A program made the translations under genes and the position numbers. Below the pieces are notes generated by a model. That model made no database searches, was not told the origin of the DNA, and saw only the letters and a list, made by a program, of their open reading frames with translations. A stretch of DNA of 64,000 nt. Origin: Motacilla alba alba (taxonomy: Eukaryota > Chordata > Aves > Passeriformes > Motacillidae). Where the stretch lies: positions 81,221,801 to 81,285,800 of the forward strand of contig NC_052017.1 of NCBI RefSeq assembly GCF_015832195.1, read 5' to 3'. Below, piece by piece: positions 12,126 to 24,473 of this stretch (the first letter of the stretch is position 1; each line of letters begins with the position of its first letter).

Positions 12126-14299
12126 AATTCTCTCATATACTTGTGTTGGGAACACTGAAAATAAGTCTTCTGGGTAAGAATCTCAGACTGACTGTAAAAC
12201 TGCTCTGCCCTAGTAGCATCTGGCTCCTAGTATTGATATTCACCCTATGGTTATCCTGGTTTAATACATCTATCTAGCTATGCCCATGCTGCTTCTTCTG
12301 TGGTCCTTAGGGATCTGCAGGTGGCTTGGTTTAGTTTATCTTTATTGTCTGTAACCACAGGCATAAAGCTACTCTCCTGTAGGCACAGCATTACGTTATT
12401 AATGCTACCAGTATCTTTTGGTAAGCACTTTCACAATAGCACGCTCCCAGGCATCTTGAATTTTGCCAAACATCCAAAATTTATTTTAAATCCCCCAACT
12501 TTCAGAGTACTAGAAATCTTCACAACTGATTGTTTCAGGCATCTTGGAGCCAGGCAATAATTCAGGCCTACAAAAGTCTCGTCCCTATTATGTAGCTGCC
12601 ACTCTCCCTTTATAAATCCACTGAATTACACAGACTTCAGCTTCTTTGCAAGTGTAGCATGAAGGCTTTATAATCTGCAGACTGGTGTGGGTGGTTTTTT
12701 TTAATCATTTGTGACAATTTCCATCTGCTTATCTAATAATGTCCTTCTACCAATTAAGATCCTGTTCTTTCTGTAGCATGGGCCAAATTAGCACAATGTA
12801 AGCTAGCAGTGGAATTGAAAATCCAACAGCTGCCTTGCATCAGCTTCCTAAGCAGAGACCTGCTTGCCACTGTGCAAGTGCTTTTCTGTAGTTTAGTCCA
12901 AGCACAGAGAGATAGCAAACCCATTTATAAAAAGCAACTCAGCTGAAACTGCAGCTATAAATAGAGCCATAAGAAACTGTTCACCAGAGATACCAACTAA
13001 GCTAGGCAAGAGCTCTGAAGTCAGATCTGAAAGATTTCTCTCCAGTTTTCTTTCTACTGTTCTCATGGAGCTGGTTTTTATTAATGTTAAATTGATAGAA
13101 TTAAATTGAATTACAGCATCTTCAATACAGATTGTCACAAATATTGCTAAGTGCTTGTTACAGATTTGCCATGCCACTCCCCGCCTTGAAAAAATTAAAA
13201 ACAATGATTTTCACTGATTTTATTTTTTTTCCCAGTGAAGGTATAAATCCTTTTAGAATTATTTGAAACTTACAAAGGCTTTTCTTCCTGGTCACCTTTT
13301 GCAGACTCCCCAGAAGCAAGATATAAATGCCCAGGGAGGTTTGTCCCAGTTGCCACCAGACTTTATTAATACCCTAGTGTTAAGTGCATGTTTGTGTTAT
13401 AAACTAGCATGGAAGGTCAGTGTGTTTCCTTAGCAACTTCTATCCGAACATGTAAATAATGGAGCAAAATTAGTCTGTATGGTGAAAACTATGCATTCAA
13501 ATACAGCTGAGCTAAGAGACCAAAGTGTTAAAAGTTGTTTTAAGTTTGGTGTCTTAAGGATGAGAAACTCAACTGCCTGCCCTTTTGGAGAGTAGTAATA
13601 CCCCCTCAGGTTTCACTGCTAAGGTGTCTTGAGTTTTGAACATGTTGGTATGTACTTTTATAGCCATAGTGTGTCTCAAAGGCAGGGTCACTGTTCTGAA
13701 ATGTCAAACTGTTTTGCAGAGTAACTCTGAAAAAACTTCCTAAAAGGAATATGAAGCAAATAATAATGGAGGCAGGGAAAGGAGACACAAAAGAGACAAT
13801 GGGAAGGGAAACAGTATGGACACAAGAGGACAGGTGACATATAACTGGACAGGGCATTGATACATAGAAAAAAACAGTAGCTGTTAGTATGAGCTGAGGT
13901 ACTTGTTTTAGCCTTTGTCACTTAGAGCTGACATGAGAGCCTGCTGTCAAATTAAGGCTTAGCAAGGCCTCTCCTGTCCTAGCTCTTTGGCTTCAACACG
14001 TATCAGTTTGCCATGTGGCCCTGACCTTCAGCTGAGCCATGAAGGGGAGACAGTCTTTGCCAAATATGTTCCATTCAATGGCTCTTGAAAGAGGCTGAAA
14101 CAAAAATGGCTCAAAACCTGTCCCCTTTCTACTACCACAGCTTTGGGTCAAGCCAGTTGTTTCACAGAAGTGCTTGTTGCTTCTAGATCCTAATTACTGA
14201 CTGAATGCGCACCTCAAACGGGAAGGCTCTTAAGGAGCATTGCATTCATCCCACAGGAGACAGTTCTCCAAGAACTTCTGCCTTATGAATCCTTCTCAC
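12126..14299. other. Intergenic sequence, nothing recognised
   Basis: AT-rich sequence between the CR1 at 11.4-12.1 kb and the LTR-like repeat at 14.3 kb. No exon, RNA gene or named repeat was identified. Confidence 0.5.
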
Positions 14300-14309
14300 A
14301 GTCTGTAGT

Positions 14310-14955
14310 CGGTCATGAACGCTTCAGTATGGGTCCCTTTCTTGGGGTGCAGTCCTCCTTCTGGAACAGGCTGCTCCAGTGCGGGTTCCCCATGGGGTCA
14401 CAAGTCCTGTCAGCAAACCTGCTATAGCACTGGCTCCTCTCTCCAAGGGCTCACAGGTCCTGTCAGGAGCCTTCTCCAGCACAGGTTTCCCACGGGGTCA
14501 CAGCCTCTTTGGGGCATCCACCTCGTCCAGTGTGGGGTTGTCCATGGGCAGCAGATGGATCTCTGCTCCACCATGGACCTCCAAGGGCTGCAGGGACACA
14601 GCTGCCTGATGATGGTTTGCATCAGAGGCTGCAGGGGAATCTGTGCTCCACTGCCTGGAACGTCTCCTCCTCCTCCTTCCTTGCTGCCCCTGTATTTCCA
14701 GAGATGTTTCCTCTCTTCAGCTGCTGTTTCTGCTGCATTTTTTATCTCTTCTTAAATATGTTATTCCAGAGCTGTTGTTGATGGGCTCAATTTGGCCAGT
14801 GGTGGGTTGGTCTTGAAGTTGTCTGGCATTGGCTCTGTTGGACATGGGGGAAGTTTCTGGCAGCTTCTCATGGAGACCACCCCTGTAGCCCTGTCTCCTT
14901 CTCCCTTGTTACCAAAACCTTGCCACACAAGCCAATACAGCTGACTGATGCCCGC
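14310..14955 (-). mobile_element. Avian LTR-type repeat, minus orientation (partial)
   Basis: A GC-richer block made of degenerate modules around CTGGAGCA / TGCTCCAG, then a TATA-like box on the minus strand (TATTTAA, 14752-14758) and a 5' segment that on the minus strand reads ttggcttgtgtggcaaggtt. I recognise this layout as a widespread avian interspersed repeat that looks like a retroviral LTR; the exact family name is uncertain. The 3' part of the element is missing at the left end. Open frames across it are incidental. Confidence 0.6.
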
Positions 14956-14999
14956 TCCAGTTCAGATCAATATTCTGTTCAATAACTCTCTTCTTAAGT

Positions 15000-17900
15000 A
15001 AAGTAGTATACATTTTTATACATGAGGTAACATAACTTTCATAAAAACTGCTATTTATAATGCTTTTCTGGAATCAAACATGAAAAATTCTAGCCCAGGA
15101 ATATCAACCTTTAGAAATACTTCACATGCATTTTTTCCTGTCAAAACTGAGATTTTCATGAGGAGCATCTCAATGGCTACAAACAGATTTGAAAAATTCT
15201 CCATCAAAAAAATTTCTAACAATTCTTGGCACGATCTTTGTTTTAAACAGGGCATCCTATAACATAAAGGGGTTCATATCTTCATAGTTGCAAACATTAA
15301 TAAAATGTCCTTATCTTGCATTCTGACATGTCAGAAATTACATTGACCTGAATAATTATTGCTTCTAAATTTGAAAATGCTTAAAATTGATATGTAGAAA
15401 GCTTTAGGTTGAACTAGTTAGAGTTGAATTATATACCACTTTTGACAAATCCACACAAATCTGAATTATTTCAAAGAACAAAAAATGATCTCTTAGTTAC
15501 ATTTTATTTAAGGCACATACATCTCATTCTACATTTTCTCAGAATCACTCCACTAATTTAGACAAAAAATTAAGAATAAAACAAAAAATCCCTAGACTTA
15601 AAATTGTTTGGGGTTCCACCTGTAAAAAGTATTGAAGGGTACTATTTACACCTAGAATCTGCTATCTGAAAATTAAAAATTAGTGTATGTTCATATATAA
15701 TCACAACAAGAAGGAAAACTATGTATTAAAGTACAAGATAATAATATCTTTTAACCGTACATCTTCGGCTATATAAAGCTTCTTGAAAACATAGCTTATT
15801 ATTTATCCCAATATGAGGTTCTAAAAACAAAACAGGGAAGACTTGCAACAGCTCTTCCCTCACATTGCTTTAGAGACAAGCAGACTGAACTACCTGTGTC
15901 TCAGTGGACAAAAGGGAGGATTTGTAGATATTTTAAAAAATTGAGGAAGCATATATGAATATAAGAAAATGAAAAATCCTTTTCATATAGCATAAATGTC
16001 TATTCATGTAGCAGAAATGTCTCTCTTTAGAAACAGCAGCTAAAGAGCAATAATTTACAGGTAATATAAACTATTTCCATTGTTTATAAAAATATCTACA
16101 AGTCTAATCTTTCTTCCTGTCCTTTGGTAGCCCTCCATAAATTGGAGCAAAGCACTGACTTTGAAAAAGAATTCCAGCAGGCTTACCAGGAGTTCCCATT
16201 TGATTCTCTTTATCCCAGACCACAGTGAATCACTCTTACATTGATCTTCTGGCTGCTGGCTCACAGTGTGAAATGCATTTGCATTGTACTTTTGGAAGTC
16301 CCACTCTGCGGTTCACTAAGGAGCTGTGAATTATGTCACCACCATGGAAGTTGTAGAACTTGATGACTCTTACTGTGATGTGGAATATGTGGAATGTCAA
16401 ATACTGATTTACATCATTGTCATAAAGTTTTTCAAGTTACGGGCTGATACATGAGTAGTGTTATATCCAGTTACTGAGGCTGAAATTGCTGCAGGAGGAG
16501 GAAATAAAGTTCTTTTCTTAAGTGTAACTAGACAGCAGAAAAATAAGTCAATATAAACAGTAGATGTAAAATGCATTGGAAGACAAGAGGTATTTATTAA
16601 ATACAAAGAGCTTCTCAGCACTAGAAAGATAGTAATACTCAGCAACTGAAGGCTAGAGAGGATGGTATGCACCTTTCTTTGTCTGGGCAAAGATATGTGT
16701 ATCTTTTGTCCACTTTCTTGTTCTTTAGCAGGATTTGGCTGCAAGAATCTAAATGCAATTACAAAATGAGGGAAGAACACCAGTGAAATTTGCGTGCTTT
16801 GAACATGGGCATTTTCAACATGCTCGTGGAGGGCACATATACACCTTTCTTTATATTTCATTGGACTAGTCAGCTCCCCAACATTCAGATGTTTTAACAT
16901 TTCATAGCTTACAGAAATATATTGTTTAACTTTTATAAAAATCATAGAAACAAGGCTATGGAGTTAGGTACAAGGTTTGTAAAAGACGACCAAGAATACA
17001 AATGAAAGCAAAATCCTGAATGCACAGGTTATACCTGAAAGCTGCACATATATATGACAATATAATAGAATCAACTTTACATAAGGGTTTTCATCCACAG
17101 TAAGAAGTTATTGCGTTGATCTGTGGTAATACCACAGTGATTTTAAAGGCCCAGAGTATATTCAAAATCTAAGAAGGAGATCAATAACTTAATTCAGTAT
17201 TCCTAGGACAAATTTATAGTAAGAGGTGAGGAGGGATTTAGGATAAGTCTTATGTGACATAACTAACTGACAGCTAGCCAATGACTGGGACATTGGGTTT
17301 GTGGCCATGTGAGCTATTTGGAAAGTCTTTAATTCTACTGGAAAACATTTATCTTAACTATTAATTAAAAGAAAGAAATCATAAAGACAACAAAAGTATT
17401 TTTCATGACATTTTATTAGACTGAGCACCTGTCTTGAAAATTACCATTTAAAAGTCTCCAAGACCAGATAAAAAATTAAGTGTGTTATGTCAAACAGAAG
17501 TGAAATAGCTTACATTTTTCTTTTAGACTTACTTAAGGGGATCAAAATTCAGATTGTCTGCTTTACAGCAAATTAGGCACTTTGAAACCTACTGTAATTC
17601 CAATTCACTAGTAGGCAGATGGCTGCTGTGAGTAAACTGTGCCACATTCAGTGAGACTGGACTGATGCCATGTATTTGTGACCCACAATTTTGAGAACTT
17701 GGGAAGGATACCAATGATATACAAATGTATATGTATGCTTCATGAAGGAGCAGTCTGAATACTTTTTGCATTTCAATAACATGCTAGAGGTAACAGTGCA
17801 TAAGTTGACTTCCATATTCATATGGTATCACTCAGAAAAAAATCTTGTAATTATATGCTATTTTGTAAATAGTATTATTTTCTTGTTAGGATGCTATGAT

Positions 17901-19252
17901 TAAAATAATTGATTACAACAATACAATACTTAATTGTTACTATCTGTGCTTCAAAGGAGCATAGATAGCAACATTACCTACTTTTACTGTCTTTCACCTG
18001 GCTCATCTATGAAACTCTGCAAGTGTGATACTTTTTAATTCAAAGGGATTTAAAATAATCTCAAATATCCACAAGATAGCATTTTACTCATACTCATGTC
18101 CTAGTGAGTATAAATGAAACTATTACTTTAAATGATGAATGAGATTATTACTTTAAGTATCCCACAAAATCCAGCATTGTAAAGGTTAAATGAAAGAGGC
18201 ATGCAAGGGCAAAAGATGTTGTCAAAGTGCAAAACAGAACTTTTTCTTCTCTTGAACAGCTTCTCCTTGTTACTGTGGCCAGGTATTAAGTAGCAGCACT
18301 GCTACTGTTTTCAGTATCTCCCACTTTGCTTGTGTTTATGGATTTGAGGTCAGTCTTCTGTATCACCTAGGTAGTAAGTGACTGCAAAGTGCCTAGGATG
18401 CCACCCATGACTGAAGACAGTAGAGGTGATTTAGTTTCTGAAAGGCAATAGCAAGTCTAGCAGATATTATTGACCAAGGCTGTTGAGATAGCTGGCCATA
18501 GCCTGCCTCAACATCTAACTACTGAATAAAAAGCAGTGGCAGCAGCAGAAATCACGCAGCTTTAGAGTGACAGAAGCCAAGGAAGGAAGCAAAACTAAGA
18601 GACAGCAACAGTAAGACAAAGTACATATAAACTTTTAATGAATTAACCTTACAAAAGACAATAGCTTCAAAACATTTGACACGTTTGTACAAAACTATTC
18701 CAGCATTGTTAGTTCTCTCTTCAGAAAGAATGCCAGCAAACCACCCAACGTGTCCCTGGCTATGAGATGCAACTGGTGATCACATCCAAATCATGTGTGG
18801 ACAGAGTAAACTTATTTACAATACTGTATACTTTAATACCAGATTAGTGGATGCTATTGGGGAGCGACTGTATTTTCCAGAAAACACCATGCATCAGAAA
18901 ATAGTATGCACCCCTAGCTTTATTGCCTTTTTTCCCCACATTTGTCACTAACACTTCTCTTTAGTCCCTTCAGGATGCATTACCTCCTTTTGATTCCTAT
19001 TCCTTCTTTTCTTGTCTTTGAATAACAGTGCAAGTAGCAGTACAATCTTCCAGTCCTATAGCGTACATCACAACTGTCCTTGAACATAGAAATATCAAGG
19101 TGCAAAATGATGGCTCATGGGACTATTCTGCAGCCATATTAAAATAAGTGCCACATACCAGAAAATAGCACGCATGTTAAGGGCCAAAATGTAGTTAAAA
19201 AGTGCGTGATACTTTCCTGAAAATATGGTATTCATGACACATACAAGCATCT
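15000..19252 (-). other. ADCY2: Probable ADCY2 3' UTR and downstream flank
   Basis: AT-rich sequence follows the ADCY2 stop, with no recognisable interspersed repeat until about 14.95 kb. The mammalian ADCY2 3' UTR is several kilobases long as I recall, so the transcript may extend through much of this stretch. Minus-strand AATAAA signals occur at 18919-18924, 17412-17417, 16593-16598 and 15503-15508; which are used cannot be told from sequence. A 178-codon minus-strand open frame (16409-16945) lies inside but resembles no known protein. The exact UTR end is not determined. Confidence 0.5.
18919..18924 (-). promoter_or_regulatory. Candidate ADCY2 proximal poly(A) signal (AATAAA)
   Basis: A canonical AATAAA on the minus strand, about 330 bases past the ADCY2 stop, in GGCAATAAAGC context. 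It would give a short 3' UTR. Further AATAAA copies lie distally at 17412, 16593 and 15503. Use is inferred only. Confidence 0.35.
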
Positions 19253-19405
19253 TCAAGATGCCACATTCCCTTGTGAAAGGGATCTTGTCATTTCTGTATG
19301 TACAAAGTATGTCTTCAATTCTCCTTTTCCTTTTACATTTATTATTCCTCTGCAGGTGCTCATGTACCCCAGTGTTTGCAGGACGTTGTTTGTCTCCTCT
19401 GTAAC
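19253..19405 (-). CDS. ADCY2: ADCY2 last coding exon with stop codon
   Basis: This 153-bp phase-0 segment encodes 50 residues from VTEETNNVLQTLGY to QGNVAS and the stop TGA at 19253-19255. The first Lys of NVKGKG corresponds to rat AC2 Lys1065, which binds the ATP phosphates. The terminal RSLSQGNVAS is the distinctive ADCY2 tail (human RSLSQSNVAS). The acceptor is TTGTTGCAG. Local differences from mammals include SL to NN after VTEET and TCTCR to MSTCR. The 3' UTR follows toward lower coordinates. Confidence 0.98.
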   Translation of the reverse strand, partial: VTEETNNVLQTLGYMSTCRGIINVKGKGELKTYFVHTEMTRSLSQGNVAS

Positions 19406-19933
19406 CTGCAACAATACAGTAATACAGCCAGTGTTGATAACAAAGCAGAGCAGAACCTTCTTCCAGAGTTTGAAGATACCATGAAGTTCTCTTCATTTTT
19501 AAGGGGTTTGCTGTAATGCTCATAAGGCACTTTAAGGGTCTCAGGTGAGGTTTGAACACCTAAGCATTCAAGCAGTCTGTTGCTGGATGCCCATTCTAAT
19601 CACTTACATCAAGAATCAAATTTGGTGTAACCACATCTGTACCCAGGGTTGCCAGCAGAGAGCTTGTAGATAGATAAATGGAGCTAGGGACAATACTCTT
19701 CCTCACATAGCACTTTCCTCATCTTCAGGAGCTTATTTTCACTTAAGTAGACCCAAGCTTCCCCATCATTTTACAACTACTGAGGCCATGTAAATGAAGT
19801 GATGGTAAGGCAATGGTTAGCATCACCTTTCAGAGCTGCTGTTGCCAGTTTCTCACATAACTATTTGTGAAGCAAACTTTAGGCCATTCTGCCATTTTAG
19901 GTAAAAGCCCACTAGCACAAAATCAAGGCTTAC
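19406..19933 (-). other. ADCY2: ADCY2 last intron (528 bp)
   Basis: A short GT-AG intron between the two final coding exons. No repeat or other feature was recognised. Confidence 0.95.
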
Positions 19934-20058
19934 CTGTATTTTATCTAAGACACCAGTGCTGTCCATCCTGCTGGCCACATTTACTGTATTGCCCCATATA
20001 TCATATTGTGGTTTTTGAGCTCCAATTACTCCAGCTATTACAGGTCCATGGTTTATAC
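19934..20058 (-). CDS. ADCY2: ADCY2 coding exon (C2 active-site exon)
   Basis: This 125-bp exon completes a Gly codon and encodes 41 residues, [19 protein letters not shown] through GVLDKIQ. It carries most of the C2 catalytic residues known from rat AC2: Asp of YDIWG (Asp1018, purine recognition), Asn of TVNVAS (Asn1025) and Arg of ASRM (Arg1029), the latter two stabilising the transition state. All are present with unchanged spacing, so the C2 half of the active site is intact. The acceptor is TGCTTTCCAG and the donor CAG|GTAAGC. A CR1 insertion begins only about 55 bp beyond the acceptor, in the upstream intron. Confidence 0.98.
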
Positions 20059-20114
20059 CTGGAAAGCATCAGAACTTAATGTTAGCAATGAAGAAAAAGG
20101 CAACAAAGCTGGTG

Positions 20115-20543
20115 AAGGCCCTACAGCACAAGTCATATGAGGAGCCTGTGAGGTAGCTGGGGTCATTTAGCCTTGAGAAAAGGAGGCTCAGGGGAACCTT
20201 ATCGCTCCCTACAGCTATCTGAAAAGAGGCTGTAGGTAGATGGGGGTTGGTCTCTTCTTCCAGGCAACCAATGACAGTATAAGATGACAGTCTCAAGCTG
20301 TGCCAGGGGAGATTTAGGTGATCATTAGGAGGAATTGCGGAATTGCTTCACATTCAAGCATGACTAGACTTTGGAATGGGCTGCCCAGGAAGGTGGTGGA
20401 GTTATTGTCCCTGGAGGTGTTAAAGAGAAGACTCGATGTGGCATCTGGTGCCATAGTCTAGTTGACATGGGGATGTTCAGTCACAGGTCAGACTTGATGA
20501 TCTCAGAGGTCTTTTCAAACTTAACTGATTCTGTGATTCTGTG
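20115..20543 (+). mobile_element. CR1 LINE, 3' end
   Basis: It follows the CR1 3' UTR order: ccttgagaaaaggaggctca, a central aggcaaccaatgacag-type segment, gggctgcccaggaaggtggt, ccctggaggtgtt, and the end ATTCTGTGATTCTGTG. It is antisense to ADCY2 and begins about 55 bp from the acceptor of the active-site exon. Confidence 0.93.
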
Positions 20544-21429
20544 AAGACCCACCAAACAAGGACACACAGTGCATCTGGCATATAGCAAGTCAATGAACAC
20601 AGCATTTGGCCCTCACTGGATAGTGAATATGGCAGCAAACAGTCATTCATCATGGTTTTATCAACCATTTATAGGAGGAGAATGTTAGTTATAAAAATGT
20701 CAAAAGTCAGTTCATCTCATTTTAGTTTTACAGCTCCCTGTAAAATCCATCCTGAGTAACTTGCTATTTTCAACCACTGGCATCCTAATAATAACCTGCT
20801 GCTGCCTTTATTATGTAGCATGGAACCACACTCTGGGTGAGCAGCAGCTTCTGAGAAAACAGATATACAAGAATTTCTTTTAATTTCTACTTGTAGTGAA
20901 AAGGGCCTCTCCTTGCAATAGTTGATGGCCCAATCAAGTTACTTTTATAGTATTCTTTGCTTCTTAAATGTAGAATAAACTAAAGCGAATGAGCTGAAAG
21001 GATTTGAAGCCTTGTTCTAAAGGCTGGATTGACCACAGAATTGTCCTTAAGATCTGCAATATAAATATATGTGTTCAAATAATTTGATTTAGCATGGAGT
21101 AGAAAAATATGATAGAATAATATAGTCCCTCATTAGACTCTAGGCATTCGTTATCTTGCAGCAGTTTGTAACCTATATTATGTCTGTACAGGGAATGAGT
21201 TTTACTTTGCCAGTAGGTAAAGAAACCAGGAGGTAAAATCCAACATACTATTGATAACCAGCATCAAATGTACTATAATTGTAACTGTACATACTGATGA
21301 GCAGGAAAGCCAAGTTAGGCCTAGTGAGAAATAAACCCTGAAAAAAGGAGTTATTTGGATATATAAAATTATCTCAATGGATCACAACTGATTTCTGTTA
21401 GTTCCTTGACAGAAACCATCATTAGGGAT

Positions 21430-21990
21430 ATATCCATGCAGTCAAATGAAAGTGTGATTGCAGGATGGAGTGGGATCTCAGAGCCAGCTCATCTGGTATG
21501 TAACATGGCAGCGGAGGCTAGCAACACTATCAGCCCACTTGCAAATCCTGGAAAACGTGACCGGAGAAGTTAAATTGGGAAAAGATGCAAACGCTACAAG
21601 ATAACAAATGGAACCTGATATATGTTACTATACAAGCTGGCTTGTACTGATAAATGAGAAACCCAGCTCGGGTCTGTAAACCGGGCCCTGGGTTGATAGA
21701 CAGGGAACTTCACCTATCACATTCCATCCTGGGCTGCAGACATCTCACTGGTCAGGAGTTGGGCTGTGGGAGGATCAGACCAATGAACTGGGAGTCTACA
21801 ACTCCCTATATAAGGAGGCTCTCAACAACAGAAGAGGCTGTTTGTCGCATGGAGCTTGGAGCTGTGTGTGTTGTCCCTGTCTCCAACCACTAACCCCACG
21901 GAACACGTGAATTATTAAACATAATAGATAGATATTTATCTAAGTGCTTGGGTTTCAATGCACAAAGGGACTTGGGCCTTGCAACACTTT
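21430..21990 (+). mobile_element. Probable solo LTR of an endogenous retrovirus
   Basis: Promoter-like elements occur in LTR order on the plus strand: CCAAT at 21780-21784, TATATAA at 21807-21813, and a poly(A) signal ATTAAA at 21914-21919, followed by a short U5-like tail. No internal retroviral coding sequence flanks it, so it would be a solo LTR. The ends are uncertain because no clear target-site duplication was found. It is antisense to ADCY2. Confidence 0.55.
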
Positions 21991-24473
21991 GCATTAACAA
22001 ATGTTGAACCATGGATGGGTTTTTCTACTTCATAACATTTAACTTGTAGAAAATACTAGTGAACTAAGACTGGAATCCACAAAAGCCATCTGCTGGGTAG
22101 CCTAATCTGGTTAGCAGGGAATACTGAAGAGATGTGTATGGCCATGGTCCAGAAACTGGGGCAGTACTGTAGAACTTTCCTATAAAATACAATGGGAAGG
22201 AAGGGATTTTTATTTTTTACCTCCTTCCTGAACCACTGGTGTTGATGGTTTGAGAAATACCTCAGGGCTCAGGAGTCACCTTCAGATCCCTCGTCCTTTG
22301 AGGAAACTTTTACCAGTATATCTTAGGGATGTGTTTTGGCCACCCAAGCATTGTGGGATATGCTGATCTATGTCATTCCTGCTGGTGTTCCATCTTTTTT
22401 GCATGATGCACATGAATGTTTTTGGGGCATGGCTGGAAGAATAGTACTCTTACTACAGGTGGATGCTCTAACAGAGGGTGATATTATCTATCTCTTTCTC
22501 TCATATCCAAAGCAATATTTAATCATTCTATGAAGTGCAACATTTTTCAGCAGGAATGACAGAGAATACCTCATTCTGAAGTATCCTACAGCCTGGTCTC
22601 ATGGCCTAGCCTCACCCAAAGCCAGGAACCAAATGAAGTCACCTACAATGCAGACAAATGTTCCAACTATGAAGTTAGATGGAAAATAACACACTAGCCT
22701 CTCTTCTGAAAGAAAGCGATACTTGTGCAAAACTTGCTGCAAAAGCATATCTGAGCATGTTTCATAAATCAAGCATCTCAACTTGCAGAAGGGGAGGAAT
22801 GCCTAAAATGTCATCTAGATGCTCTCCTCACTTATCTAACAAGATCAGAGCAGTGTGTACCTCCTAAGTCACACTAGCATTTCAGGCACTCACAGAAGAT
22901 TATGAAAGATGAGACCTCTAATGAGTTGCAAAAATTTCAGACTTAGATGCCGGCCAAGGGAGGCTTTTACAAAGGGCAGTTTGGGTACAAATCCTTACAA
23001 TAGGAGACTAGGTCAGAAGTAGTTGTTAAAATGTTTCTGTGGCTATAATTAGTATAGATATCAGAGGCTTTCATCATCAGGTGTTGGGAAGTGGAGAAGA
23101 AGTGATGTGAAAATGAAGATCTCAATGGTGCCTATGTTGCATTACGGTGGCACAAATATCACTTTGGGACCAGCGTTTCTTTTTAGAGTTCAAACATTTT
23201 TTCATTCCATGAAGCAAAGGAGTCTGAGTTCTCTGTAATCATTAGAAAGACAAATAAAAACCCAGAGTAAGCGTTTTGTTTTGCTTCATGGTCCCCACTT
23301 GAAAGCACCCAGTACTGCTTTAAGCAGTTTGCAGATGTAGCTCCAGCACCCAACAGCTCTCTGTCTGTGCTGAAGCTGCTGGTATGTGCAATGTCAGCTA
23401 TGGCCAGAACCATCAAGTTCTGTAACACTCTGACAAGGAAGTATACTTCTGATTTGCTTTGTCATTTTTAGCTCTAGCAAGGAATACAAAACATACTGGC
23501 AAAGGAGTGCCCTAAGAATCTCGTTTCAAGTCAGAAGACAGCAAGTTTTGCCAGTGGGTGGCACTGTGAAATAGACTTGAGAGGAGCAGCTGAAAGGAGA
23601 AGCAAGTGGTACAGCAAGAAAAAGACAAGACAGGAGAATAACTGTTGGAAATCAAATACTTCTGACACATTTATGGAATTTATGGGTTTTCAATATTTGT
23701 TTACTGTTTTCATTTCACACTTTCCACGTTACATATTGCATTGTGAAACTGCTGTGTACTGCTATCAGGAAATAAACATTTTGGAACATATGGCTCTTGA
23801 CCAGCTCTGAATTCATTTATCATTCTTTCTACTGCTTACTGCAGCTGTCTGTTTCTTTTTAAAAATACCAGGATGCACAAGAAGAAGCAATTAGAAACTG
23901 AAACGTAAGGGATACCTCTTTCCAAGATAAATAACTAGTCATCTTTGCTCTTACCTGAATAACAAAGACGAATACTCTCCCTTGTCTAACTGTTCAAAGG
24001 AAAGAGTGCATTTTTGTGTGCTTGAATTTAGTACATGTAAAATATTTCAAACTGCAGCCTCACTGACCTGTTATAGCTCTTATCCTCTGAAAAACCATTC
24101 ATATAGTTTTGCAAAGCCTAATCTAGAGTTTTCTTGTGTATTCTTTTGATATTTGTAAACTTCTAAAAATGTATGGCTTATAACCTCTATAATAATTTTT
24201 ACAGAGTTACCATAAAGCCATTCAGAGCCATGTGAACACATTTTTTCAACCATTCTTTAAATAGGAATACTGCCCTTTTTCAAGTCTAGCCTTAAAACAC
24301 TCCAGGGGGTGATAGGCAATACCACATAGGCTGCTTTTAAACCAGGTAAAGATGGTGCTGTTTATTATCACGGCCTTTTTGGTCAGCTCTACTACTACTT
24401 TAATCAGCTGGTACTTTGCACTGAATCCTCCCCCTTGTCCATGATGCTCTCCTAGGAATCCTGTGATACTCAC

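Larger units (their letters stand above)
20059..24473 (-). other. ADCY2: ADCY2 intron (4.4 kb)
   Basis: It contains a CR1 (about 20115-20543) very close to the splice acceptor and an LTR-like element (about 21430-21990), both on the plus strand and so antisense to ADCY2. Nothing was recognised in the remainder (22.0-24.47 kb). Confidence 0.9.

Noticed and set aside
14315..14755. Plus-strand 146-codon open frame
   Set aside because: It is the antisense reading of a GC-rich interspersed repeat with tandem modules.
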